From contig NW_026463193.1 in the NCBI RefSeq assembly GCF_021730395.1, forward strand, positions 1-64,000: a DNA stretch of 64,000 nt, written 5' to 3'. A program made the position numbers and the translations under genes. The notes under the pieces are model-generated. The model was not told where the DNA came from. It saw nothing but the letters and a program-made list of their open reading frames with translations, and searched no databases. This document shows, in pieces, positions 35,828 to 48,319 of this stretch. How positions within the stretch are numbered: position 1 is the stretch's first letter; each line of letters begins with the position of its first letter. Source of the DNA: Mercenaria mercenaria. Taxonomy: Eukaryota; Mollusca; Bivalvia; Venerida; Veneridae.

Positions 35828-36727
35828 GTAAGTATGATTTAAAGGAATTTCTATCCGTTAAATAACGAATCAAATGAAAACGATGAGTGCACCTGGAGCA
35901 CAAATGTGTCTATGTTTTAGCACATATGTCCGTTTAGCTGAGATTTGTGCCGTTTATTCAAACACTTCTGTACAGTCCGGTGGGGAAGGAGATTTTTGAC
36001 AGTTTTTGACAATATCGCCTCAAATATAGTGTTAAACGGGAACAAGTAGCCGTTCAAACACTTTTTATGTAAAGGGCTACCTTTTAAAAAACAAAGAAGT
36101 GTATTTTCATAGAATTATTCAGCGTTGTTTCTGAAAAATCGGCCGAAAACCTAATGCAAACGCCGTTTCGAGTGGGCCGCTATGCAACGCAATCAAGTGG
36201 ATACCGTTCTGTGTCTTACTTGCGAAGTCTTATCCGTCCTAAAAAACAGTCATTAAAGCCTAACAATGAATAAATTTAGAGAGTTTTATATCATTATAAT
36301 GATCCCGCCATTTCTAATATATGGTACTTTTACATTTATGTGTAGCTTAAACATTTAACATATTTTTGTGGACATTGTCAAAGAACATCAACACAAAAAC
36401 ATAAAGCAAGGATGAACATCGAACAATATCATTAAGTAAATAATAGTAATAGTTCGTAAAAACAAGACCCAGTTCACGGATTTTTTTCTCCCCCACGAAT
36501 GGTACTGAACAGCATACCGAAATCGGGTCGACTCTTTAAATCAGTATAGTTACAGTTGGTTACCTTTTAGTCCCTTAAAACCAATACATTGCGATTTCAT
36601 TACTGATTTGTTGTGCATTTAAGCTGTTCATACGAATAAATAAAATTTGGTCCATGATAAAAGTATTGATCAGTTGTTTGTATAATTTTTCATTCATATT
36701 GCTGGTGTAGCGTTCATTTATTTTCAG

Positions 36728-37139
36728 AGAGATAAATCACAGAGAACGTTAAAATTGGCCAGGGAAAAGACAATATTTTATTTGTCCTCCATAAAACAGA
36801 AACGACGTAATAAACCTCTATGGTCGCCGTTCAAAAATGAAAATAGAAATGAAATACAGACACCAATGAAAGAAAAAAAACGGACCAGCAATACTAATAG
36901 AGACGTGTCATCAAACAAACGATTAAGAGCGTTTTCCCCATGTCCTCAAAGTGAATACATCCCTCTCCCCCCCCCCCCCCCCCCCCTCCACCCACGAAAA
37001 AACGGAAAAGACTGCTAACTCAAACTTCAAGCACCAAAATATCAAGAAAAAAAAACCTGTTTACAATAAGGTATTAAAAGAGAGAGTTTTATGTGATGAA
37101 ATGTGTGAAGAATTAACAGAGGAAGAGACAGATATTTAG
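36728..37139 (+). CDS. Exon-like frame at the middle of the foldback element
   Basis: Acceptor TTTATTTTCAG precedes a frame RDKSQRTLKLAREKTIFYLSS that runs through basic sequence (SIKQKRRNKPLWSPFKNEN) into a proline run. A 21-C tract at 36967-36987 divides it: the frame before the tract and the readable frame after it (STHEKTEKTANSNFKHQN, ending EEETDI at 37139) differ, so tract length decides the product. The first part is mirrored in the right arm (-). No family recognised; basic and low-complexity, perhaps nuclear. Confidence 0.3.
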
Positions 37140-38659
37140 ACATTGCAAGCGACAAGGCTATCCTGAGACAACTTTCTGAAGCAAAAGATACAGTATTTTA
37201 CAATATTTTAACTCTTATCAAATCGAATATTAAAGTACCCTTTGACAAACATCGCCGATCTTCTTTGGTTAGAGACAGTTAAATAGTAAAACTGCGGCAC
37301 ATCTCTATTAGTATTGCTGGTCCGTTTATTTTCTTTTATTGGTGTTTGTATTTCATTTCTATTTTCATTTTTGAACGGCGACCACAGAGGTTTATTACGT
37401 CGTTTCTGTTTTATGGAGGACAAATAAAATATTGTCTTTTCCCTGGCCAATTTTAACGTTCTCTGTGATTTATCTCTCTGAAAATAAATGAACGCTACCA
37501 CAGGAATATGAATGAAAATATGTACAAACAACTGATCAATACTTTTATCATGGACCGAATTTTATTTATTTTATGAACAGCTCGAATGCACAACAAATCA
37601 GTAATGAAATCGCAATGTATTGGTTTTAAGGGACTAAAAGGTAACCAACTGTAACTGTACTGATTTAAAGAGACAACCCGATTTTGGTATGCTGTTCAGT
37701 AACATTCGTGGAGGAGATAAATATCCGTGAACTGTTCTTGATTTACGAACTATCACTATTATTTACTTAATGATATTGTTCGATGTTCATCCTTGCTTTA
37801 TGTTTTTGTGTTGATGTTTTTTGACAATGTCCACAAAAATATGTTAAATGTTAAGTGAGCATAAAAATGTAAAATGAAATGGCGGGATCATTATAATGAT
37901 ATAAAACTCTCTAAATGTATTCATTGTTACGCTTTAATGACTGCTTTTAGGACGAATAAGACTTCGCAAGTAAGACACAGAACGGTATCCACTTGATTGC
38001 GTTGCATAGCGACCCACATCGAAACGGCGTTGCATTATGTTTTCGGCCGATTTTTCACAAATAACCCTGATTTATTCTGTGAAAATATACACGCTTTGTT
38101 TAAGAGGTAGCCCTTTACATAAAAAGTGTTTTGAACGGTTACTTGTTCCTGATTAACACTGTATTTGATGCGACATTGTCAAAAACTGTCAAAAATCTCC
38201 TTCCCCCGCCGGACTGTACAGAAGTGTTTGAATAAACGGCACAAATCTCAGCTAAACGGACATATGTGCTAAAACATAGACACATTTGCGCTCCAGGTGC
38301 ACCCATCGTTTTCATTTGATTCGTTATTTAACGGGTAGAAATTCCTTTAAATCATACTTACAATACCGGAAATTTGTAGTATCGGCCATATTTCTCCATC
38401 TGATCGGCGTAAAATTCACCGCTCAAACAACGTTGGAACCACTTGATCTGATAAAGCTATGGCCAGTGTGACTATGTCTATACCAAGGACATACAACATC
38501 AAAATGGTAGAAATTTAAGTGTACATGTTGACACGTGATTGTCGGGAGTATTTTAATTATATTTTGTGTCAAAACTTGTATGTTTTGATAGATAATAAAT
38601 TATATTAAATTATTTATTAAACAAAATAACTGTTACATTTTCATTTGCTTGCTTACTGT

Positions 38660-38872
38660 TTTTAAGGGTCTCCCTATTTTGCAGACATTTTAGCAGATTG
38701 CAGATTGCAGTCTGCAATTTTTTCCCTAAACTGCAGACTTTTTTGCAGACTGCAGTCTGCAAGCAGATAAGATTATATAGGGAAAATAATGTTAATTTCC
38801 TAAACTGCAGACTTTTTCTGCAGACTCTGATTGCAGACTAGTGTAATTTTATAAGAGATACCCCCAGTTGGG
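38660..38872. repeat. CTGCAGACT palindromic cluster
   Basis: Dense self-complementary CTGCAGACTGCAGTCTGCAG-type modules with TTTCCCTAAACTGCAGAC repeated. No clear TIR or target duplication. Perhaps the subterminal region of a DNA transposon. Confidence 0.6.
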
Positions 38873-39255
38873 CATTATTTAGTAGGCTCATTATCTTATT
38901 TAACACCTAGTGTGTTCTTCCTGACTAAATAAATGCTGAGTAAAACATGATTGTTTGAATCAGTTTCATATATACATGTATAATTATATACGCATCATAA
39001 TCATAGTTTTCTAGAGTTAAAGAAAATGAAAATTAAAAATAAATAGCAATATTAAACATAATAAGTTTCTATAGATTGCCATTAACTTTCATAATTTATG
39101 TCATTAAAATAGATTGGATGGATCTATTTTATATAAATCAAATTATTTGCTCTAGACATAACCTAGCAAAAAAAAAAAAAAAAAAAAATATCACTGTCTT
39201 TTTATCCCGGGCAGATATATTTAAAGTCAATTAAACAGTTTCAGTTAAATTAAAA

Positions 39256-39892
39256 CAAGAAGCTGCGTTCAATAAACGCTTGATGCCCCCGGTGGCATCC
39301 TTGTCAATACAAAGCAACCTAAGTCCAAAACGAGGTCAAGTTCAAGGTCAAACTGAGGTCAGGTGATGTGTGAAGATGAGAAATGGTCACAGGTTACATC
39401 TGCATTTGTATCAAGTCATTCTAGTAAGGGCTATTGATGCTAGACAAAACGGTCCCATTTGGTTAACCAAGAGATGGCCCATTTAAAGCAACCTAAGTCC
39501 AAAATGTGGTCAAGGTCAAACTGAGGTCAGGTTATGTGTGAAGATGAGGAATGGTCACAGGTTACATCTGCATTAGTATCAAGTCATTCTAGTAAGGGGT
39601 AACGATGCTAGACGAAACGGTCCCAATTGGTTTACCAAGAGATGGCCCATATAAAGCAACCTAAGTCCAAAATGAGGTCAAGGTCAAACTGAGGTCAGGT
39701 GATGTGTGAAGATGAAGAATGGTCACATGTTACATCTGCATTAGTATCAAGTCATTCTAGTAAGGGGTATTGATGCTAGACGAAACGGTCCCATTTGGTT
39801 AACCTCGTACAGACGGACGAACGAATGGACGAACGAACGGACGGACAATCACTATATGCCTCCCGCATCAGTAGATGCCGGGGGCATAAAAA
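39256..39892. mobile_element. Mollusc-type interspersed element with ~180-bp tandem core
   Basis: Begins AACAAGAAGCTGCGTTCAAT and has GATGCCCCCGG near the left end and CCGGGGGCAT near the right. The core repeats AAGCAACCTAAGTCCAAAA three times (39322, 39486, 39654) with AGGTCAAGGTCAAACTGAGG in each. A GGACGGAC-rich segment precedes the right end. Non-coding. Confidence 0.7.
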
Positions 39893-39921
39893 ACCAATTA
39901 ATATGATATCATAGGAAATAA

Positions 39922-40262
39922 TAACAAGAGTGCCAGACTGTCACAAAATATGCCTGTCATCGAACTTGACCTAATTCAAGATTGCCTGAGGCGATTTGGG
40001 TGGTTATTGAACTTGGCCGAAATATTATGCCCACAAACATCGTCGGCAAGTTTGGTGAAGATCAGATGAAACTGTTCGACTTAAGAGAGCGGACAAAGCT
40101 AAATTCGCATTTTTTCGAGTAATTCAAAGGATCCAAGAGTGCCTGGGGTTTGATGTGTAAATTCTCAATCCAATAAAAGCAATTGTTACTGAGATATGAG
40201 CTTGCATGCAAAACTTTAAAACAAGGTGTGATACCTATGCAGACGCTGTCGCCCATGCCTGG
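39922..40262. repeat. Mollusc-type interspersed repeat
   Basis: Opens AACAAGAGTGCCAGACTGTC, similar to the openings at 39256 and 41746. Single-copy interior with TTTGGTGAAGATCAGATGAA and GACGCTGTCGCCC near the right end. No clear terminal duplication. Confidence 0.5.
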
Positions 40263-40789
40263 TTAAGTAGAATATATCCGATTATTCCTAATTGATATTT
40301 GGTGCTAACTGAGTACTTAATTGAGACTAACTGATATGATAATTAATATCATGGTGTGAGACTGTGCAAATTACAGGATTCTTTCTTTACGTAAATACAT
40401 TAAAAAAATCAAATTTACAAAATAAGTTTTAAATACAAATGTTTATAGGAGAAAGTAGCTAAATGATCGAACCTCTTGGAAAGAAAAAATAGAAAAATGA
40501 AAAATCAAGTTCTTTCTCTAAATTTAAATGCAAAACAGAATTTGCACAAATCCTATGATTTTCAGCTTGACATTAATGTATCAAATTTTCTTATAGTTGG
40601 CCATCTACGATAATGTGGTTTAAAACGTTTTCATCCTAGGTCATAGTACTTTGGATAAATTAGTGAAAATTGAAATTCATTTTTTAGGTTATTCTACACC
40701 TATAACATATTCTTTTTTCCTGTGCAAATTTATGGATCACAGGGTCATAAGCTTGATTTCCTGGAGAGGCATATGTTCTCCGTGACGAT

Positions 40790-40885
40790 TTGATAAAAGA
40801 CATTGTGTCTGAACTTATTCGTCCTCCACCTCTGATTCATGTGGGGAAGTTGGCAGTTACTAACAGAGGTTTGAATAGGTTAAAG
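40790..40885 (+). repeat. SINE core fragment
   Basis: TTGATAAAAGACATTGTGTC...CCTCCACCTCTGATTCATGTG matches the core of the SINE at 23655-23960 without its tRNA head. Confidence 0.7.
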
Positions 40886-40934
40886 ATGAGTCGTCTTGAT
40901 CACGAGAATACATAAGAAAATACATTGAATTACG

Positions 40935-41285
40935 CATTTTTTTTTAATCTGGGGTAGAGGTAGTGTAATGTAATTCAGCGCAAAGGGTAATGGGGTGTCG
41001 ATTTTGTCGCATTCTCATTTATTGAATATAATCTAAACATCAAAATCTGAGTTATACACAGAAATTATTTCACTAAAGTAACAGAGTTTTAAAGGCTATT
41101 TTGATTTAATTCTACTAGGTAAAATAAAATAGTACAGTTTATCCTAAAAAGAGGAGATACATGAAAAAATACTCAATTGCGCTATCTTGTGATTTGGGGG
41201 TAGGGGTAGCGTAACGTAATTTTACGCGAAAATGAATTTGGTGACCCCATAATTTGATTCCTTCATTCGACAGAAAATAAAGTTT
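40935..41285. repeat. Two-unit tandem repeat (~240 bp)
   Basis: TCTGGGGTAGAGGTAGTGTA near 40952 and TTGGGGGTAGGGGTAGCGTA near 41195 open two related units with AATGTAATT/AACGTAATT and GCAAAGGGTAATGG/GCGAAAATGAATTTGG. Confidence 0.55.
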
Positions 41286-41745
41286 TCATCATCATGTTAG
41301 TTTTTTGTCAAATTCTATCGTTTGGGTTTTACATGAGACAAGATTAACGCAAACTTTTTATTCAAAACTAAACGTCACACACATTAAAATGATCTCCACA
41401 AATTATACACCATTTTAAAGACATTTTTAAATGAAAATATGATGAGTAACAAGCAAATCGATACTTGCTGACTGAACAGAACGATTTACGAAAACAGTCT
41501 GACGGACGCGAAATCGTGGTTCATCAAAAATAGACGTCAATGGTCGTGTTTGAAGGTTTGCAGAGAAAAAAGTTACAGAAATATCAAAAATGTAAAATAC
41601 GCATTTTATGAGGAATATGTTGAATTTTATATTAAACAAAATTTCGAAACGGAACCCAAGAACTTCAAATTAGGCGCATTCCACCTTAATATAAAAACAC
41701 TGCCTTACAATTCCCAAAGAAAGAATATTACAGAAAAAGAAAAGT

Positions 41746-42706
41746 AAACAAGAGTTGTCACAGGAGACAGCGCGCTTGACTATTTCGATGCTGGATAGTG
41801 AAACTGGCACATCTGAGGAAACTGGAGCTGTCACTGGAGTGTTTATTAACTCCAATGGTGGATGAAGAGATTGCAAACTAGCCTGAGTCTGTGTCAAAAA
41901 TATTAAGTAATAAGCGAGGTAAAGATAAAGTGTATCAAAACACTATATAAGTATAGTCTAAGCAAAAAGGGGGCATAAATCATTAAATATTGGTGCAAGA
42001 GTTATGCATCTTGTGTCATATGATGTGGGTGATGATGTGGAACAACTACTTCAAGTTTGAATCAAATCCATTCAGTAATAACAGTGATAGAGAGAAAGTG
42101 CATCAGGACTTTAACCTGAAATTCTAAGTAAAAAGGGGGAATAATTCATGAAAAATTGGTGCCAGAGTTATGCACCTTGTGTCATATGGTGTGAGTGATG
42201 ATGTTGAACAACTATTTTAAGTCTGAATCAAATCCATTCAGTAATAACAGAGATAGAGTGAAAGTGCATCAAAACTTTAACCTGAAATTCTAAGTAAAAA
42301 GCGGGAATAATCAATGAAAGATTTGTGCTAGAGTTATGCATCTTGTGTCATATGATGTGGGTGATGATGTTGAACAACTATTTCAAGTTTGAATCAAATC
42401 CGTTCAGTAATAACAGAGAAGTGCAAAGTGCATCAAAACGTTAACCTTAAAATCTTAGTGAAAAGGGGGGATAAATCATAAAATATTGGTGCCAGTGTTA
42501 TGGCCCTTATGTCAGATGATGTGGGTGATGATGAGGAATAACTATTTCAAGTTTGAATCAAATCCATCAAGTAATTACAGAGATAAGTTGAAAAAAGAGA
42601 AAGTGTAAAAAAACTTTAACCAAGGTGGGGACGCGGAAAGACGCCGACGCCGGGTCGAGTAGGATAGCTCTTCTTATACCACATACTTCGTATAGTTGAG
42701 CTAAAA
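41746..42706. mobile_element. Mollusc-type element with ~166-bp tandem core
   Basis: Opens AACAAGAGTTGTCACAGGAG and ends ATAGTTGAGCTAAAAAGG; the end regions are roughly inverse (AGCGCTTGACTATTTCGA against TCGTATAGTTGAGCT). Four diverged core units start near 41960, 42125, 42292 and 42456 (TAAGTAAAAAGGGGG...GGTGCCAGAGTTATGCA). Non-coding. Confidence 0.7.
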
Positions 42707-42709
42707 AGG

Positions 42710-43535
42710 AATTGTATATGTATATTACTATGACCTTTTATTTACAAATATGTAATAATTCACAGCGATGTAAGCGAACTTATGAATTGTTTCCTGATTA
42801 TTATCTGAAACTTTCTTAAACAGATATACACATAAATATGTGGAACATGTTTGATCAAATATTATTTTAGATTTTTTAAAAATATTGCTTCTGTTTCAGA
42901 ACTTTCTGAAGATCTGACAATGTTGTTGGGGTGACATATTGGAGTAAAAATAAACAATTTCGAGAAAGTACTGTTAGGAGTCTTACATTGATAGTTTTGG
43001 GATTTTCCGACATTCGGGGACGGAATTAGTTGAGAAAGCATGTATATTCAGAAGACGGAAGAAGGCTACACGACGACAATTACTGATGACATTTATTGTT
43101 GAAAATTTTGTGTTGCTTCTTTAATAAATCACTGACAAGTTTATGTGTGTTTTTATTATTATAAAAATATTTGTTTATCATTCAGTTTGATATTTTCTTA
43201 GTATTTTCTCGACTTGTACTCTATCAGTACTTATGCCCCGTGTGCAAAACTGGAAAAAGTGCATTGAAGGATAATGATACATTTACATTTTAGGTATAAA
43301 TAGCCCTTCTCCCTCAACCTAATAAGAATTCACATCACCGATGTCTTTCCACGTACATGTTGATCGAGGCAACTGAAAAGTTTGGGTACGAATAATGTAG
43401 CACTTTTAGTTCATATTTTTGCTACTTGAACATTTTGGCACTTGGGAAAGGATGTGGGTTTTCGTACGGGCTCCGCAGCCTCTACGACTTTGTTTAGCGA
43501 AAAGTTATACATATTTGAATTAATTGAAAGCCCTT
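42710..43535. other. AT-rich sequence, no gene seen
   Basis: No open frame or structure supported. Confidence 0.4.
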
Positions 43536-44040
43536 AGACCGTAGACATGTCGTAGGTGCCATTGCACAATCTCCGCACAGGCATCGTTAGGAGGTCATGG
43601 GCTGATCGTGCAGCCAACGCATTCCGTGGACAAAGTGCCTAAAAGAAATCGTACGGAGATTGTAGACACCTGAGACCTTCGCATGGCACTCGCAGAGCTG
43701 CTACAAGGTTCCTGCTTGCTGCAGTACCGAATGAAATCGCATGGATATTGAGCAATGATCGCGCGGTCACCCTACAGCGGCCGCATCATTTCCGTGCGGC
43801 GGCCTTTATATGGCATAACATTTTTCAGATGGTTATATATATTGGTCATCTCCAGCACGTAAGAGTTCCATTGGAAGCCTGCGGTGACTGCAAGAAAACT
43901 GCACTGAAATTGCAAAAAAAAAATATATGGCACGATGCCCGTATTTAATGTGAACACACACACCGTAGCTCGTAGCCACCTACGATGCCAAATTTAGACT
44001 AATTTATCGCACGGCGCCCGGGTCAAATGTGAATTAAGTG
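43536..44040. repeat. GC-richer mosaic patch, probable mobile element
   Basis: About 500 bp distinctly richer in G+C than its surroundings, with CCGTAGACATGTCGTAGGTG near the left and CGTAGCCACCTACGATGCC near the right. These contain inverse-like GTAGGTG/CACCTAC pieces. No protein. Confidence 0.4.
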
Positions 44041-46489
44041 AAAGCTAGATATATTAATACCATTGTATAAACAAATATGTGGTAGTTTCCGTCGATTTTA
44101 TCCACTTCAATTGTCTGTGAGGACGTCCACAGGTCTTAATATCCAGCGAAGATACTTCTCAAAACTTTACTTAGGTTTTGGAAAAGGAATAATCTAGGCG
44201 TTCTGGAAAGCGACTATCGGACTTGCAAAGTCCCCACTGACACCTTTTTACCATTTCTAATAAGTTTTACTTGTATTTATAATCATTTTCGAAACTAATT
44301 TATCAGTTATTTTTATCGGTGTCGGGATCGCAATGTCGGAGGGTAATATTTACATTAACACCGTCTGGAGGTGTGCGTCGAATCAAGCGCATTGATTGGT
44401 TGATCGCTTATCGATTTATTGGTTTGATTGACAGCCGGCGTCTGGTCAGTTGTTTATGAAATTGGTATGCTTCTATTTCTGATATGTCAAAACTTGACTA
44501 TTATAGAAAATTTAAATCGACATTTTGTTATGAAAAATACCTAGACCTTACAACAAATGATAAATTACGTAAAGAACTTACTTGTTTTAGAGTTTGTTCT
44601 CATTCTCTTGAAATTGAAATGGGAGATATAATGGTACTCATAGAGAAAATCGTTTATGTAAACTATGTAAGTATTTTAAATTAAAAATTATTAAACAAAC
44701 TAAGCTACTTTCTTAAATAATTTCAAACATATAAGTATATTTTTTTAACTTTCTGTGGCTATCTTAATGTAAAATAAAAATTTAATATTACAGTATATTT
44801 CAAACATTACCAACTTTTAGTAACATCGATCTATTGGAAAATCGATAAATTTGCCTATATAAACAAAGAAGGAAAAAAATACTTAAACTTAAATAGAAAA
44901 AGTTCTATTTGGAAATCAAAAATTCGATACCCCACAAATTAAAGTTTAATTTATTCCGAATATTATGAATATTTTTTCAAAAAAATATTTTAATATTTGG
45001 TTGGTCCTTTTTGACTTAAATAGACCCACCTCAGTTCATATAGACTCTGTAGGAAACGGGTAAAAAAAACTGACTTTTTCAAATATAACAGATAAAATGA
45101 GATATTTTCCGCAAAAAATCAAAAATTCGATACCCCTAAAAATGTAGAAAAATTATTCAATTTTCGTTATGTGTAATTTGTTTTAAATTTTATTATGATT
45201 TGTTTGGTCCTTTTTGCATTTTAGTGAGTACAGTGAACATTTCTTAAAAAATTCCGGCTTTTTCCGCCGTTATCCGTAAGTACTCGGAAGCTGTTACGGA
45301 AAATATTGTCGTCTGCTAGTCTGACTTTGTCGGTACAAATTGTTATAGCTCAGAGCCTATAAATTGTAGGCAACTTCACATTGACAAAAAAAAATAATGA
45401 TAATAATAATAATTGTTGAACTCAGATACGCCGAAACCTAGATCCGCTGTCGTTTAAAATAACGCTATGGAGAATTTAGTGTTCAATTTGCATTAAATAT
45501 ACAAATGCTTTTAACTTTCTTCGCAAAATATACTTAAAGCAACTATTTCTCATGTGTTTCCGTAAAATATAGTCTGTCAGTAATTAAGTTTCAAAGCATT
45601 CTTAAGAAATATAACGATGATTAATTTATTAATTTTTAGGTCCGGGTCAGATCTCCGGCGCAGTCATCGTTTTTTTTTTCTACATATGGGATTTTTTAAT
45701 AATTTTTAAACAACAAAAACAAAAAAATCATTTTGTATTATTCATTATATGACCAAACTTTAATTTGAAAGATAACCTTGATGAACTGATAACTATGCTT
45801 CTTTCCGAACCTCCTTTGTATATATTATTCTGTATTCTTAAATTAATGCATGTTTTTGGTACATTCTTTAATCAAACGTATTAAAAAATGCGATATCTAT
45901 TATTTGATTTAATTGTAACAAATATCTTGAAATTACCCTTTGACTTTCATTGTGTATTACAATATTGCCTAGGGGTAAACAATATCCGGTCAGTGTTGTT
46001 TTAAGTGATAGGTATTTTTATTGTTTTTGCGTTGTAATATATGTCTTTCACTTTCTTCTGTTTTCATATAGTCTTTTCCCTTTCTTTCACGAAATTTGTT
46101 TTTACGATTTTTACCCTTATTTCATGAATCGTATGACAGTAGGAGGAATCAGTACAAATTTAAAATTCACATCGTTAACAGAGTTGTTCCGTAAATATTT
46201 ACAGAGTAAAGATCCTGGCCCAAATTTCACGAATAATCTATCTAAGTTATTACTTCTTTTCTAAAATTGAGATATTGATGAAGTTATTGTTATTTAATGT
46301 TGTTTTTTTTCCCTGTAACAATATATTTATAGTTAAAGTACACTATGGTAGTAGTATTTGCAGTACTTATTCAAGTCACGTAAATATGATATTTTTATTA
46401 AGGCACGATATAAGAAACTTAATCCTTACCATGCTAAATTACAATAATGAACTTGTCTTTCTTTCAATTTGGACAGTACTATTAATTAT

Positions 46490-46635
46490 GAAAAGGGTGC
46501 ATACCAAAACGTTACTGGCTGAATGGCAGACAGTGACGTTCATAATCAGTCTGCAAGGATGTGCAGGCTGATCATGATCTGCACTGATTGCAAAGGAAGA
46601 ACCAATCGTGTCCAGCATGGAAGGGGTTAAGCATT
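46490..46635. repeat. Mollusc-type short repeat
   Basis: GCTGAATGGCAGACAGTGAC followed by GTGCAGGCTGATCATGATCTG and GCATGGAAGGGGTTAA, a widespread type of short bivalve repeat as I recall it. Ends not resolved. Confidence 0.4.
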
Positions 46636-46922
46636 TCCTTTTAAAAGTATAAGTCTTATTTCTATACTTCTTTTTCTTTAAAGCGACCGGCCTCCAGATC
46701 GTTCGACAACAAAAATACTTTTTAGATATCTTGAAAAAAAATGCTATATTTCTTATGAAGGCTTCAAACTTAATTACTGACAAACTTTATGTTATGGAAA
46801 TACATGAGAATTTGCTGCTTTTACTACCTTTTACGGTGAAAATCGAAAAACGTTAGTGGTTTAGAATTTTGAAAATATTTTAGAATCAAAAGCTCATATT
46901 CTAATGTTCATAATATGTGAAA

Positions 46923-46959
46923 GAAAGCGCGTATATAGATGATGTATATACGCTTTCTA
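46923..46959. repeat. Perfect-stem hairpin
   Basis: AGAAAGCG..TATATA and TATATA..CGCTTTCT pair with a short loop. Confidence 0.7.
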
Positions 46960-47559
46960 AATATTTTAGATAACATATTCATATTCTTGAATATTTATTT
47001 TATTTACAGACAGTTTCTTGTGCGTAAATATTTCTTTTCTGTACATAGATATACGTTAGCATGATGTTTCATGTATTAAAAAGAAAGTGAATCTAGGTGT
47101 TCGATGTATAAAATGTAACGATTTCTAAATATCTTAAATAACATATTCATATTCTTAAATGTTACTTTTATTTGACAATTAATAAAGTATTATATAAATT
47201 TTCGACTTGTTCCGATTTTCACTTTAATAATTATCAAAACTTCATTCAATTCAAATATATCGTTTAGCAAACTGCCTGCTTGTAAATGCATCAGATAATG
47301 ACCAAAAGATGTTAATTATCGATTTTCCCCCCGTGCTACTACAACAACAACAATTCGTACGGAAATCAACGAATCCGTCCGGTAGCGATGATATTGGATT
47401 ATTGGTTTATTGATTTTTATGATAGGTAGATCTGTCTCGCTTTATCGGTTTCGAGATGTTACTAAAAGTTGGTAATGATATTATATTTCAAAATTACTGC
47501 TCTATTTACATGCATTATAACACATTTGTCGTTTCCTGCTGATTTATTTGAAATCTTAC

Positions 47560-47885
47560 GCAATAAAATCTTATAAAGATTCATCATACACCTTTATTTT
47601 AATATTAGATTTCCTCTTAAATGAACATTTTGACGGAACATTTATGACTATAATATCAGTTTATTTATTGAAATACAGGTCAGTGTTTCCAAAAGTGGAA
47701 TATACTTAACAAAATTGTTTCTTTTTCCGCCAATAACTAAAATGTCAAAAACTTCTTTATGAAGCAACAGAAAGCTTTATAATTCGTCGGATACTAAATT
47801 TCCTTTACAAAAGTCGAATGTAGTCACTACATTGCTATTTTTCGAAAATAAAAACGAAGAATCAATGTCTGCTACCTAGCTTAAG
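47560..47885. repeat. Diverged direct repeat, copy 1
   Basis: Aligns to 49885-50215 through AGATTTCCTCTTAAATGAA / AAATTTCCTCTGTAATGAA, AGGTCAGTGT, AATTGTTTCTTTT, TATAATTCGTCG and GCTATTTTTCGAAAAT. A 2-kb spacer separates the copies. Confidence 0.6.
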
Positions 47886-48059
47886 TTGCAAGTGACGGTC
47901 TAAAGGACGTTTGCAAGTGACGGTCTAAAGGACGTCTATCAGTTTAGTATGACATTTACCTAACTTTTGGAATGTGTATAAAATAATTCATAAAAAAATT
48001 TGGTATTATTTTAATTTATTTCATCATTGTTGAGTTTAGAGTCACACAACACAATTTAG

Positions 48060-48190
48060 GTAAAATGGTGACTTTTCCAGCATTTGGTGGTGGAGGAAGA
48101 ACCCAGGTCACTGGTGCCCTTCCAGTCATGGGCGGGCACCTGGGTAAGAATCACAGACCTTCCGTGTCACACCTTAGAATCATGAGCCAA
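48060..48190. repeat. Mollusc-type short repeat
   Basis: TTTGGTGGTGGAGGAAGAACCC...GGGCGGGCACCTGGGTAAGAA...CAGACCTTCCG; not coding. Type known to me from bivalve DNA; family name uncertain. Confidence 0.4.
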
Positions 48191-48319
48191 ACGAATTAAA
48201 ACTGACTTTCATCATATCAGATACAAAGTTATCTTGAAAATATGTAGTCTTCAGTAGGAAATATGAAAAGAGACAAAAATTCAACATATCTCAATAAAAA
48301 AGAGCTGTTTGTAAAACAC

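Larger units (their letters stand above)
35719..38470. mobile_element. Foldback (long-TIR) element, 2.75 kb
   Basis: Ends CACACTGGCCATAGC and its inverse, flanked by exact ACTAT duplications (35714-35718 and 38471-38475). Arms of about 1.18 kb (35719-36907 and 37298-38470) enclose a 390-bp middle. Each arm contains gene-like signals (see the exon entry). A second, damaged copy lies at 54728-58138. Superfamily not assigned; 5-bp duplication. Confidence 0.85.
44805..47477. mobile_element. Probable TIR element, 2.7 kb
   Basis: CATTACCAACTTTTAGTAAC at the left is inverted exactly at the right end (GTTACTAAAAGTTGGTAATG), a 23-bp match including ATC. ATATTTCAAA occurs directly left of the element and again a few bases right of it, perhaps an imprecise duplication. 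Inside are a repeated CAAAAATTCGATACCCC phrase (44915, 45118), a hairpin and a small repeat; no transposase. Confidence 0.55.

Noticed and set aside
45950-46571. Two hydrophobic frames on +
   Set aside because: AT-rich chance frames within a probable TIR element; no motif.
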